Shown one piece after another: positions 8,757-17,245 of a DNA stretch of 64,000 bases. Below the pieces are notes generated by a model that made no database searches, was not told the DNA's origin, and worked only from the letters and a program-made list of their open reading frames with translations. Each line of letters starts with the position of its first letter. The stretch's first letter is position 1. Origin of the DNA: Pseudomonadota bacterium. Its GTDB lineage: Bacteria; Myxococcota; Myxococcia; Myxococcales; Myxococcaceae. The position numbers were made by a program, and so were the translations under genes. The DNA lies in NCBI GenBank assembly GCA_023423535.1, contig JAFAFL010000045.1, positions 34,454 through 98,453 of the forward strand, written 5' to 3'.

Positions 8757-9949
8757 GGGTGCTCGGCCGAGCGAAGAGGCTGGCCGGGAAGATTCCGCGC
8801 GCGCGCCGCACCGAGGAGTTCGACCGGGCGGTGGCCGAGTTCTTCATGCGCATCGCGCTCGACGAGGCGGCGCGTGGCGTGGGCAGGACGCATCCCAATC
8901 CGGCGGTGGGCGCGATCCTCGTGAAGGGCGGGCGGGTCATCTCGCGCGGGCATCACCGCAAGGCGGGGACGGCGCACGCGGAGGTGGTGGCCATAGAGGC
9001 GGCCGGGGCGAAGGCGCGCGGCGCGGACCTCTACACCACGCTCGAGCCCTGCGATCACTGGGGACGGACGGGGCCCTGCAGTCAGGCGATCCTCGACGCG
9101 GGGATCAAGCGCGTCATCTGCGGCTCGGAGGATCCCAATCCGCTGGTGCTGGGGAAGGGCGTGGAGCGGCTGCGCGCCGCGGGCGTGGAGGTCGTGCAGG
9201 GCGTGCTGCGCGCGGAGGCGGATGCGCTCAACCGGCCCTTCTTCAAGTTCATGCGCACCGGCATGCCGTGGGTCACGCTCAAGGCGGCGGTGACGCTGGA
9301 TGGGAAGCTGGCCACGGCGACGGGGGATTCGCGCTGGGTGACAGGCGAGGAGGCGAGGCTCGCGGTGCACCGCCTGCGCAACCGGGCCGACGCGGTCCTC
9401 GTGGGCGCGAACACGGTGATGCAGGACGATCCCGAGCTGACCACGCGGCTGCCCGAGGGCGACGAAGCAGGGCCGGGACGTCACGCGGTGAGGGTGATCG
9501 TGGACTCGCACCTGCGCGTGCCGATCGGACGGAAGGTCTTCGCGGAGCGGCATCCGGGCAGGACGATCGTCGCCACGCTGGAGAAGGCGGACGGGCCGCA
9601 GGCCGCGAAGATGAAGCGGCTCACCGCGCGAGGCGTGGAGCTGTGGACCGTGCGCGCGCGCGGCGGACGCGTGGATACGAAGGCGCTGCTTCGCCGGCTC
9701 GCGGCGGAGGGGCTCTTGCACGTGATGGTCGAGGGCGGCGCGGAACTCTTCGGGACGCTCTTGCGCGACAAGCTCGCGGACGAGCTCTGGCTGTTCCTGG
9801 CGCCGAAGCTGGTGGGGAAGAGCGGCATGAGCTGGGTCGGTGAGCTCGGCGTGGCGCGGATGGCGAAGGCGCTGGAGACGGGCACGCTGGAGGTCGAGCG
9901 GCACGGGCGCGACGTGCTCCTCAAGTCGCTGCTGGCGACGGGCGCGTAG
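8753..9949 (+). CDS. ribD: Bifunctional riboflavin deaminase/reductase RibD
   Basis: RibD performs the second and third steps of riboflavin synthesis: deamination and then NADPH-dependent side-chain reduction of the pyrimidine intermediate. The deaminase domain (about residues 25-170) has the zinc site His75 in H-A-E and Cys100/Cys109 in P-C-D-H-W-G-R-T-G-P-C. The reductase domain follows (V-T-L-K-A-A-V-T-L-D-G-K through M-V-E-G-G-A-E-L). The ATG overlaps the nrdR stop; a later ATG at 8846 would remove a basic 31-residue extension. The total is 398 residues. Its usual neighbour ribE lies 5.3 kb further on. Confidence 0.96.
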   Translation: MRVLGRAKRLAGKIPRARRTEEFDRAVAEFFMRIALDEAARGVGRTHPNPAVGAILVKGGRVISRGHHRKAGTAHAEVVAIEAAGAKARGADLYTTLEPCDHWGRTGPCSQAILDAGIKRVICGSEDPNPLVLGKGVERLRAAGVEVVQGVLRAEADALNRPFFKFMRTGMPWVTLKAAVTLDGKLATATGDSRWVTGEEARLAVHRLRNRADAVLVGANTVMQDDPELTTRLPEGDEAGPGRHAVRVIVDSHLRVPIGRKVFAERHPGRTIVATLEKADGPQAAKMKRLTARGVELWTVRARGGRVDTKALLRRLAAEGLLHVMVEGGAELFGTLLRDKLADELWLFLAPKLVGKSGMSWVGELGVARMAKALETGTLEVERHGRDVLLKSLLATGA

Positions 9950-9951
9950 CC

Positions 9952-10281
9952 GTGGCCCCTCCGGGAGAGCGTGGCCCGCCGGAGCGGACGCAGACGGTGC
10001 GCGCCGCGCTGCTCGCCGCGTTGGAGGAGGGACCCGCGACCGCGAAGGACCTCTCCGGTGCGGTCGGCATCCGCGAGAAGGACGTGGGCGGGCACCTGGA
10101 GCACCTCGCGAGGTCGCTCGCGCGCGAGGGCCGGAAGCTCTCGATCACCCCTGCCTCCTGCATCGCGTGCGGCTTCGTGTTCAAGGACCGGACGCGCTTC
10201 GAGAAGCCCGGCAGCTGTCCCCAGTGCCGGAGCACCCGCATCGATCCGCCGGTGTTCTCGCTGAGCGACGACGAGCCGTAG
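9952..10281 (+). CDS. Predicted HTH regulator fused to a zinc ribbon
   Basis: This 109-residue protein has a winged-helix-like N-terminal half (L-L-A-A-L-E-E-G-P-A-T-A-K-D-L-S... with a recognition-like helix near residue 45). The C-terminal half is a Cys4 zinc ribbon (C-I-A-C...C-P-Q-C). This combination matches the COG3357-type predicted regulators with an HTH fused to a zinc ribbon. It begins with GTG two bases after the ribD stop, so it is probably co-transcribed with ribD. The target genes are unknown. Confidence 0.7.
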   Translation: MAPPGERGPPERTQTVRAALLAALEEGPATAKDLSGAVGIREKDVGGHLEHLARSLAREGRKLSITPASCIACGFVFKDRTRFEKPGSCPQCRSTRIDPPVFSLSDDEP

Positions 10282-10317
10282 CAGGCACGCGCGGCCGGGC
10301 GCATAAGCTCCGCCCGG

Positions 10318-11673
10318 ATGCTGCGAGCCGGCCCACGCCTCGGAGAGCGCACGCGGAGAGGGCCGCGTTCGCTGCTGCTGCCCGCGCTCGCCCTGTACGC
10401 AACGCTCTTCACCGGCTGCTTCACCGCGGACGCGGTGCGGAAGGAGTCGCTCCAACGGCTGCGCGATCGGGACGAGGCTTCGCGCCCGGACGTGGTGCTC
10501 CACGACGATGCGGAGAGAGAGCTGGCCTGGCTCGCGTTGGGCTCCGCGCGGCTCGATCCGCACTCGTGGGTGCGGCTGCGGCGCATGGACGGGACGTGGA
10601 CGCCGGCGTTCTCGGCGCGTCACCTGCGAGTGGGCTCGGAGGGCGTGCTCGTCGCGGTCCGTGCGCTGACGTGGGAGGAGATCGGCGTCGTCGAGGTCCG
10701 CTCTGCATCGCCGGCGTTCCTCGCGGCGCTCCATGCGGTGACGCCACCGGGCGCAAAGGTCGAGCCGACGGATCTCGGGCTGCGACTTCGGCCAGGGCCC
10801 GGGCTCCTGCGTGCGTGGTTGCAGGCGGTGCCGCTCCCGCTCGATGAGCGCGCTCTCTTCACCCTCCACCCGCGCAGCGTGGGCCCACTGCCGGAGCTCG
10901 ACGCGAGGGAGCTCGCGCGGGCGCTGGAGGGCGAGGTGCCGGTGGCGGACGGGATCCGCTGGGCGGACCTGGAGGGCGCGGAGGTGACGAACCTCGATGG
11001 CGCCATGACCTGGGCTGCGGTCGTGGGAGGGCTGGTCACCGTGCCGGCCGGCGGCTTCATGTACTCGCTGGTGATGCCGGAGAAGACGAAGCCTCCACCG
11101 GTGCTCGAGGTCACCGCTTCTTCGCCGCGGCTGCTCACCTCGGGTGCGCTGACGCCGCCCCGGCACGACGATCCGACCGCGAGGCGCGTGTTCACCGAGC
11201 GAGAGCTTCAGCGCGCGAGCCTGCGGCTCTACGGCGCAGGTGTGTTCGGGTCGCACCTGCAGGATCTCGGTCGCGCGCACGCGATGCTCGGCGCGGGCGT
11301 CCGCCTGAGGAACCTCTACGAGCTCGGGCTCGAGGCCGGGCCCTACTGGCACGCGCCGAATGCTCCTGGCGGAACGCTCCCCGGCGATCCGCTCTCACCC
11401 GGACGCGACGCGCGGCTGCCGCTGCCGGTGATCGCCGCGCGCGCCGGCCTCCACTTCGAGGTCGATTCGGCGCGCCGCTTCGCGCTGCCCGTCGCAATCA
11501 GCGCGGGCGCGGCTTTCGGTGACGAAAGCGCCGTGCAACTGCGAGCGCGTTACGGCGTTCGGGTGCGGCCGTGGCGGGGCCTCTGGCTCGGGCTCTATCC
11601 GCTGAACCCGTCGTGGACGAGCGGGTATGGGTGGGGCTTCCCGAGCGGGCTCGAGCTTCTCTACGAGCACTGA
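10318..11673 (+). CDS. Predicted lipoprotein of unknown function
   Basis: The product, about 451 residues, has a basic N-terminus, then a hydrophobic stretch and a lipobox-like F-T-G-C near residue 39. An internal hydrophobic segment, about residues 225-250, could be a membrane helix or a glycine-rich loop (W-A-A-V-V-G-G-L-V-T-V-P-A-G-G). The C-terminal third, with alternating hydrophobic residues and Y-G-V-R-V-R-P-W-R-G-L-W-L-G-L-Y, resembles an outer-membrane beta-barrel domain. I do not recognise the family. It lies in the 5-kb accessory block between ribD and ribE. Confidence 0.6.
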   Translation: MLRAGPRLGERTRRGPRSLLLPALALYATLFTGCFTADAVRKESLQRLRDRDEASRPDVVLHDDAERELAWLALGSARLDPHSWVRLRRMDGTWTPAFSARHLRVGSEGVLVAVRALTWEEIGVVEVRSASPAFLAALHAVTPPGAKVEPTDLGLRLRPGPGLLRAWLQAVPLPLDERALFTLHPRSVGPLPELDARELARALEGEVPVADGIRWADLEGAEVTNLDGAMTWAAVVGGLVTVPAGGFMYSLVMPEKTKPPPVLEVTASSPRLLTSGALTPPRHDDPTARRVFTERELQRASLRLYGAGVFGSHLQDLGRAHAMLGAGVRLRNLYELGLEAGPYWHAPNAPGGTLPGDPLSPGRDARLPLPVIAARAGLHFEVDSARRFALPVAISAGAAFGDESAVQLRARYGVRVRPWRGLWLGLYPLNPSWTSGYGWGFPSGLELLYEH

Positions 11674-11924
11674 GGCGGCCGGCCAGCCGCGCACCACGCA
11701 CCGCCCGTGTCCCAGCGGAGGAACTGCTCGCGGCGGGTGATCACCGACCCTCGCGGAAGGCACTACCCACGTCGCGCGAGGCCTCTCCGAGTGACGCGAA
11801 GGGGCATGCATGTTGCTCAACCGCCGCGCGCGGCCGGGACGCCCTGCGGGGTGCCTACAACAGCGGCCGCCGGAGACCGAACTTGTGGTGCGGCGAGCGG
11901 CGAGAGCGGGCGACGGGGGTCGGG

Positions 11925-12200
11925 ATGTGGCGGGTGTGGGGATTGGTGTGCGCGGCCGCGCTGCTGAGCGCCTGCGCGGGTCCATCGGCATCGACCATCG
12001 CCACGCCGGCGAAGCTTCGCGCGAAGGCGGAGCGCCGCCTCATGTCGTGCCTCGGCTGGAACGTGGGCGCGCGGCCAATGCACCCGCAGCAGCGCACGAG
12101 CTGCCTGGAGGAGTCGCGGCAGTGGTGCCGGTCGCAGGGACTCGAGCCGGGCTGCGGTGCTTCGGGGCTGTGGACGAGGGATCGGTCGTGGGCCGGTTGA
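11925..12200 (+). CDS. Small predicted lipoprotein
   Basis: This gene encodes a 91-residue protein that starts M-W-R-V-W-G-L-V-C-A-A and carries a clear lipobox L-L-S-A-C-A-G near residue 17. The mature part has four cysteines that could form disulphides. No domain is recognised. The 251 bases before it contain no convincing gene. Its end overlaps the start of the next lipoprotein gene by 13 bases, suggesting coupled translation. Confidence 0.6.
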   Translation: MWRVWGLVCAAALLSACAGPSASTIATPAKLRAKAERRLMSCLGWNVGARPMHPQQRTSCLEESRQWCRSQGLEPGCGASGLWTRDRSWAG

Positions 12201-12628
12201 GGCGTGCGGCGCTGGTCGCGTCCGCGGCGTGCGTCTCGATGTTCGGCTCGGCGTGTGAGGTGCCGCCGGACTTCGTCACGCCGCGCGGCGCTGCGTTCTT
12301 CCTCAACGGCTCGGAGTTGATCGCTCCCTCCGAGGTCGCCGATCAGGAGCTCCGGTTCGTGGAGCGACTCGAAGAGGCAGGCCTCGCGGACGGCGGAGAG
12401 TGCTGGTCGCAGGTGCAGGTGCACATCGTCCCCGGTGGCGCCTTCCCGTGCGCTGGCGCGGTGAACACGACGTGTGCGGGAGAGCAGTACGGCCCTCACC
12501 TCAAGGTCGCCGACGCCGCGCCCGAGGACTCCGCCTGGCGTCACGAGCTGCTGCACTGGCTGCTCGAGTGTCGCGGCCAGGCGCCCGATCACGCGCACTC
12601 AGGCGACGTGTGGCGGCTGGTGGATTGA
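12188..12628 (+). CDS. Predicted lipoprotein with an HExxH metalloprotease-like motif
   Basis: The 146-residue protein has a signal peptide with a lipobox-like G-S-A-C near residue 20. The C-terminal part contains H-E-L-L-H, a match to the zincin H-E-x-x-H motif, followed 15-20 residues later by a His/Asp-rich D-H-A-H-S-G segment that could supply the third ligand. Four mature cysteines are paired in short spacing. The protein is small for a peptidase, so it may be a minimal or non-catalytic zincin. The GTG start overlaps the previous gene. A large hairpin follows its stop codon directly. Confidence 0.6.
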   Translation: MGRLRRAALVASAACVSMFGSACEVPPDFVTPRGAAFFLNGSELIAPSEVADQELRFVERLEEAGLADGGECWSQVQVHIVPGGAFPCAGAVNTTCAGEQYGPHLKVADAAPEDSAWRHELLHWLLECRGQAPDHAHSGDVWRLVD

Positions 12629-12697
12629 GCCGCTGAAACGCCGAGGCGCCGCACCCGGAGTTCCGGAGCGGCGCCTCAGCTCGGTTCGTTCAGCGGC
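12629..12697. terminator. Large bidirectional hairpin terminator
   Basis: This inverted repeat fills the 78-base gap between two convergent genes. The outer arms GCCGCTGAA (12629-12637) and TTCAGCGGC (12689-12697) match perfectly. The inner arms GAGGCGCCGC (12643-12652) and GCGGCGCCTC (12668-12677) are perfect, and the loop itself holds CCGGA/TCCGG. Because it is symmetrical and sits between convergent stops, it probably terminates both transcripts. No long T-run is present, so it may act as an RNA-end protector as much as an intrinsic terminator. Confidence 0.75.
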
Positions 12698-12706
12698 GGG
12701 TAGCGG

Positions 12707-15172
12707 TCACTCCACCACGAGCCGCAAGACGACCGTGGACGCGCTGCCCTGTGCGTCGAGTCGCTGCGTCTGAAGCGCGCTCACCAGCGTCTTCACCAGC
12801 GCCGCCGAGCCCGCGCCGCCGTGCACCAGCGCGACGTTCGTCACCTTTCCGTCCGCGCCGAGTTCGAGCTGCAGCGTGACCTCGCCGCGGAAGCCGTCCG
12901 CCTCGAGCTGCTTGCGCACCGACGACATTGCGCGCCGCACCAGCGCCTCGACGTCCGCCTTTGCGGCCGGGCCCTTCACCACCACCTGCGCGATCCGGGG
13001 GAGTGCCCGCTTCGCCTTGTCCTGCTTCTCTTCCGGCTTCGACAGCTCGCCCTTCACCGAGTCGTCACCGAAGTCGATCGCTGCCTTCCTCCGCGTCGGA
13101 CGCTCGCTCGGCGTTGCGCTGGCGATGGGAGCGGGCTCGGCCTCTGCCGCGGGAGCCGACCTCGGCGAGGGGCGAACGAACGCCGGAGGAGCCGGCGGCG
13201 ACCTCGGCGCGGCGGAGGCCCTCGCACCGCCACCACCGAGCCCACCGAGGCTCGAAGAACCCGTGCCCACCGCCTGGCCCTGCGGCTGGGCGAAGGCGCC
13301 ATGCACCGTCCCCTCCGGCGCGAGCACCGGCTGGACGACCTGCGCGGGCGCTCCTTCACCTGTGCGCACCGCTTCGTCCACCGCGACGAACGAGGTGTAG
13401 GGGCTCATCAGCTTGTAGGCGAGCGCGGTCTTCGTGATCGCCTCGATGAGCTCCGGCTTCTCGCCGCCGTACTGCTGCGCGGAGAGGTGCTCGATCTTCG
13501 CGCGGCCGAACATGGAGGCCAGCGCGGAGTTGGCGACCTGCGTCGCGCGCGGGAGCTCGACCTCGATGCGCTCGGTGTAGGGCCGGTTCGCGATGCGCCC
13601 CTTCAGCGTGAACGCGCCGCGCCCGCCGCCCTTGAAGCGCCCGGTGACGATGATCGGCTGCGCGGCGTAGAGGTCCTTCAGCTGCCGCGGATAGACCTCT
13701 TCGACGCCCATCGAACCGAAGTCGAGCTCGAGGTCCACGAGGTACGGCTTCGCGATCCGGTCGTAGAAGCGCTCCACCGACTTCTGCGTGTCCTCCGTCG
13801 GCGGCGAGTACTGGTAGTAGCCGCGTCCGACCTCGGCCATGCGCTCGAGGAGGAAGTGGTTCACCGAGGAGCCCACGCCGTAGAGGAACATCCGCGAGTG
13901 CCCGATTTGCTTCTGCACCGCGTCGATCACCTGCAGGTCGTTGCCCACGTAGCCGTCGGTGAGGAAGAGCACCATGCGCAGCCGCTCCGGATCGCGCGGG
14001 TGGTTCAGCGCCGCCCCGATGCCGAGGAGCATCTCCGTGCCGCCGTTCGTCTGCAGCCCGTCCACGAACGCCTTCGCCCTCGCCACGTTCTCCCGGTTGT
14101 TCGGCAGCGACTTCGGCGAGAAGAAGCCCACGCCGCTGTGGAAGGTGATCACGTTGAAGGTGTCGTTCGCGTTCATCCGCTCCAGCGCCTGGTGGATGAT
14201 CGCCTTCTGCTTCGCCATCGGCAGGCCGCTCTGCGAGCACGACTGATCGATGACGAAGAACATCTCCTTCGGCGTGATCTCCTGCGCGCGGAAGTCCGCC
14301 TGCGGCTGGAGCATCAGTGTGAAGAAGCCCTCGCTCTCGTTGCGGTGGGTGAGCACCGCGGCCTGCAGGCGCTCTCCCGCCACCGCGTAGCGGAGGATGA
14401 AGTCCTTGTTCGGCAGCGTGTCGTGCGGCTTGATCCGCACCTCCGCCGCGCGCATCCCCTGACGGATGATCTCCACGTCATGTGACGGCGAGCGCATCTC
14501 GCGGATCTCCACGCCCGCATCCAGCTTCAACGTCAGCGACACGTCGTGCCCGCTGCGCAGGCCCTCGGGCAACAGCGGCGGGCTGATCCGCTTCGCCTCC
14601 GCCGCGCTCACCGAGCCGTTGGCCGGGATGTAGCGGGGGCCGACGACCATGGGGAAGTTGAAGGTGTATTCACCTGCGTCGTACGCGAGCGGCGCCACGT
14701 AGGTGAGGGTGATCTGGATCTTCTCCCCGGGGAGGATGTTCGCCACCGCCTGGGTGAAGATGTTCGGGCGCTCCTGATCGAGCAGCGCCGCGGTCCGGCC
14801 CTGGTTCTTCGCCGCCTCGTAGAGCTGCCGCGCCTCCTCGCGCCGCTTGATCTCGCCGCGCACCGTGCGCTGGCCGATGCGCATGGTCATCCCGTCCACC
14901 GCGCCCTTGTCCGGGAGGGGGAAGACGTAGAGCGCCTCGATGCGCTCTGCGAACGGGTTCTGGAAGGTCTGCACCACCTGCACGCGCGAGACGAAGCCGG
15001 AGACCTCGGCCTCCACCGCGGTGTGCTCGAGCGGCAGGGCCACGCGTCTGCCATCTGCGGTGACGGTGCGCATCGACCCTTCGGTGATGGCGTCGGGGTC
15101 GGCGAAGGAGAGGGCGGGGACGAGGAGGGCGGCGGCGAGCGCCACCCTTCGAAGCGTGATCCGTGCGTGCAT
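12707..15172 (-). CDS. Exported VIT/VWA-domain protein with TonB-like C-terminus
   Basis: The 821-residue protein begins with a cleavable signal peptide (A-L-A-A-A-L-L-V-P-A-L-S-F-A). A VIT domain follows (about residues 20-160, A-E-V-S-G-F-V-S-R-V-x-V-x-Q-T-F-x-N). Next is a von Willebrand A domain with the metal-site motif D-Q-S-C-S starting at Asp309. A Gly/Ala/Pro-rich linker leads to a C-terminal domain (L-Q-L-E-L-G-A-D-G-K-V-T-N-V) like the AgmX/PglI-TonB C-terminal domain. VIT-VWA proteins resemble inter-alpha-trypsin inhibitor heavy chains. A periplasmic or surface adhesion role is inferred. The ATG at 15172 is preferred because it starts the signal peptide; the longer frame runs into the ribE upstream region. 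Confidence 0.85.
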   Translation of the reverse strand: MHARITLRRVALAAALLVPALSFADPDAITEGSMRTVTADGRRVALPLEHTAVEAEVSGFVSRVQVVQTFQNPFAERIEALYVFPLPDKGAVDGMTMRIGQRTVRGEIKRREEARQLYEAAKNQGRTAALLDQERPNIFTQAVANILPGEKIQITLTYVAPLAYDAGEYTFNFPMVVGPRYIPANGSVSAAEAKRISPPLLPEGLRSGHDVSLTLKLDAGVEIREMRSPSHDVEIIRQGMRAAEVRIKPHDTLPNKDFILRYAVAGERLQAAVLTHRNESEGFFTLMLQPQADFRAQEITPKEMFFVIDQSCSQSGLPMAKQKAIIHQALERMNANDTFNVITFHSGVGFFSPKSLPNNRENVARAKAFVDGLQTNGGTEMLLGIGAALNHPRDPERLRMVLFLTDGYVGNDLQVIDAVQKQIGHSRMFLYGVGSSVNHFLLERMAEVGRGYYQYSPPTEDTQKSVERFYDRIAKPYLVDLELDFGSMGVEEVYPRQLKDLYAAQPIIVTGRFKGGGRGAFTLKGRIANRPYTERIEVELPRATQVANSALASMFGRAKIEHLSAQQYGGEKPELIEAITKTALAYKLMSPYTSFVAVDEAVRTGEGAPAQVVQPVLAPEGTVHGAFAQPQGQAVGTGSSSLGGLGGGGARASAAPRSPPAPPAFVRPSPRSAPAAEAEPAPIASATPSERPTRRKAAIDFGDDSVKGELSKPEEKQDKAKRALPRIAQVVVKGPAAKADVEALVRRAMSSVRKQLEADGFRGEVTLQLELGADGKVTNVALVHGGAGSAALVKTLVSALQTQRLDAQGSASTVVLRLVVE

Positions 15173-15299
15173 GTGGCTGGCCTCCAGACGGGCTGGCGGA
15201 CGTGAACGGACGCGGCGCGGAAAGGATCTACGGAAGCGCCGGGCAGGCAGGCGCATCAAGAACGGCACACCCGCCCCGGCCGCGCTATAAGCCGCGCGA

Positions 15300-15977
15300 A
15301 TGTTCACCGGCCTCGTGCAGGACATGGGCACCGTCGAGCGCGTCCTCCCCGGCGGCACGACCGATTTCTGGATCCGCACCTCACTCGGTGCCGCGCAGTT
15401 CGAGCTCGGCGAGTCGATCGCGGTGGAGGGCGCGTGCCTCACCGTGGTGGAGCGCGAGGGCGACCACTTCAAGGTGCAGGCGGCACCGGAGACGCTGCGG
15501 CGGACGACGCTCGGTGAGCTCGGGCCCGGCAGCCGCGTGAACCTGGAGCGCGCAATGCGGCTGGGCGACAGGCTCGGCGGTCACCTCGTGCAGGGCCACG
15601 TGGACGCGGTGGGCGAATTGCTCTCGCGCAAGAGCGAGGGCTCTTCCATCGTGCTGACCTTCTCGCTGCCCGCCATGCTGCGGACCTGCTTCATCGAGAA
15701 GGGCTCGGTGTGCATCGACGGCGTGAGCCTCACCGTCACCACCGTCGAGCCGGATCGCTTCAGCGTGATGCTCATCCCCGAGACGCAGGCGCGCACCACG
15801 CTCGGCCAGAAGCGGGTGGGCGAGCGCGTGAACCTCGAGGGAGATCTGATTGGGAAATACGTCGCGCGGCTGTATGCGCTCGGCGAGCGGCCCGGCGCGG
15901 CGTCGGGCGGTGCGGGCTCAGGCTCGGGTGTGACGGAGGCGCTGCTGCAGTCGGCAGGCTTCGGGACGAGGAAGTAG
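15300..15977 (+). CDS. ribE: Riboflavin synthase, alpha chain
   Basis: Riboflavin synthase dismutates two 6,7-dimethyl-8-ribityllumazine molecules to riboflavin. The protein (225 residues) starts M-F-T-G-L-V-Q, the invariant N-terminus of the family, and has the two lumazine-binding repeats (about 1-97 and 98-200); the second contains C-I-D-G-V-S-L-T-V. The C-terminal tail is Gly/Ser-rich. It starts a ribE-ribBA-ribH-nusB run. I see no FMN riboswitch in the 127 bases before it. Confidence 0.96.
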   Translation: MFTGLVQDMGTVERVLPGGTTDFWIRTSLGAAQFELGESIAVEGACLTVVEREGDHFKVQAAPETLRRTTLGELGPGSRVNLERAMRLGDRLGGHLVQGHVDAVGELLSRKSEGSSIVLTFSLPAMLRTCFIEKGSVCIDGVSLTVTTVEPDRFSVMLIPETQARTTLGQKRVGERVNLEGDLIGKYVARLYALGERPGAASGGAGSGSGVTEALLQSAGFGTRK

Positions 15978-15998
15978 CGGCAGTCAGGGAGTTGGCGC

Positions 15999-17210
15999 GT
16001 GGCGACGACGAAGAAGAAGGCATCGAAGGCAGCGGCTTCCCGGGTTCACGACGAGCACGAGAGCGTGCGTTTGGTGCAGAAGGCGCTCGCGGACATCCGG
16101 CGCGGGAAGATGGTGATCCTCACCGACGACGAGGATCGCGAGAACGAGGGCGACCTCGTGATGGCCGCGGAGAAGGTCACGCCGGCCGCGGTGAACTTCA
16201 TGGCCCAGCACGGCCGCGGGCTCATCTGCCTCACGCTCACCGCCGAGCGCGTCGCGCAACTCAACCTGCCGATGATGGTGCAGGAGAACACCTCTCCCTT
16301 CGGCACCGCGTTCACCATCTCCATTGAAGCGGCGACCGGCGTCTCCACCGGCATCAGCGCCGCGGACCGCGCGAGGACGATCCAGGTGGCGGTGCAGCCG
16401 GACGCGAAGCCCGGCGATCTGGTGCGGCCGGGTCACATCTTCCCCCTGCGCGCGCGGGACGGCGGCGTGCTCGTGCGCAGCGGTCAGACGGAGGGCTCGG
16501 TGGATCTGGCGCGCATGGCGGGGCTCATGCCCGCAGGCGTCATCTGCGAGATCATGAACCCGGACGGCACCATGTCCCGCCGCCCGCAGCTGTTGAAGTT
16601 CGCGGCGAAGCACAAGCTGACGATGCTCAGCGTCGCGGACATCATCCGCTTCCGGCTCATGCACGATCAGCTCGTGCGCCGCGTGGCGGAGAACGCGGAG
16701 GCGGCCTTCGGCGGCGGTGACTTCCGCGCCCTCCTCTACGAATCGCAGGAGGACGTCGGCGTCCACGTGGCGCTGGTGAAGGGCGACATCACCGGCCGCG
16801 AGCCGGTGCTCACCCGCGTGCACCGCGGCTGCCTCGCGGGCGATCTGCTCGGCGGGACCGCGTGTGACTGCGGCGCCCAGATGCAGGCGGCGCTGGAGTG
16901 CATCCGCAAGGAGGGCCGCGGCGTGTTCGTGTATCTCCACAAGAAGATGCCCTCGGAGCTGCGGCTCGAGTGCACCCGCCAGTTCGCCTCCGACGAGGGC
17001 CGCCACCCGACCGACACGCGGCTGCGCGAGTTCGGCATCGGCGCGCAGATCCTCCGCGACGTGGGGCTGCACCGCCTGCGCCTGCTGACGAACAACCCCC
17101 GGAAGATCGTCGGCCTGGAGAGCTACGGGCTCGAGCTGGTGGAGCAGGTGCCCATCCGGCTCGATACGGGCGCGCAGCCGAAGAAGACCTCCGCCCGCCG
17201 CCGCTCGTGA
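15999..17210 (+). CDS. ribBA: RibBA-type protein: DHBP synthase with a divergent GTP cyclohydrolase II domain
   Basis: The N-terminal domain (about residues 20-225) is 3,4-dihydroxy-2-butanone-4-phosphate synthase, with D-D-E-D-R-E-N-E-G-D and the R-A-R-D-G-G-V-L segment. The C-terminal domain is GTP cyclohydrolase II-like and keeps the zinc cysteines Cys278, Cys289 and Cys291 and the L-L-T-N-N-P-R-K end motif. However, the usual Q-E-G-R-G-I-G-L active-site segment is replaced by H-K-K-M-P-S-E-L-R-L-E-C. The protein may therefore only make DHBP, like the RibBX variant described in Proteobacteria. The start is GTG at 15999 and the length is 403 residues. Confidence 0.85.
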   Translation: MATTKKKASKAAASRVHDEHESVRLVQKALADIRRGKMVILTDDEDRENEGDLVMAAEKVTPAAVNFMAQHGRGLICLTLTAERVAQLNLPMMVQENTSPFGTAFTISIEAATGVSTGISAADRARTIQVAVQPDAKPGDLVRPGHIFPLRARDGGVLVRSGQTEGSVDLARMAGLMPAGVICEIMNPDGTMSRRPQLLKFAAKHKLTMLSVADIIRFRLMHDQLVRRVAENAEAAFGGGDFRALLYESQEDVGVHVALVKGDITGREPVLTRVHRGCLAGDLLGGTACDCGAQMQAALECIRKEGRGVFVYLHKKMPSELRLECTRQFASDEGRHPTDTRLREFGIGAQILRDVGLHRLRLLTNNPRKIVGLESYGLELVEQVPIRLDTGAQPKKTSARRRS

Positions 17211-17245
17211 TACCCAATCCCACCCTGCTGGAGTAGAGAGCCCGC

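Noticed and set aside
11707..11967. An 86-residue frame between the lipoprotein genes.
   Set aside because: It is Arg/Gly/Cys-rich and lacks a ribosome-binding site; the lipoprotein frame from 11925 is clearly better.
15173..15299. A possible FMN riboswitch before ribE.
   Set aside because: None of the conserved riboswitch segments is visible in the 127 bases; only a generic GC-rich leader is present.
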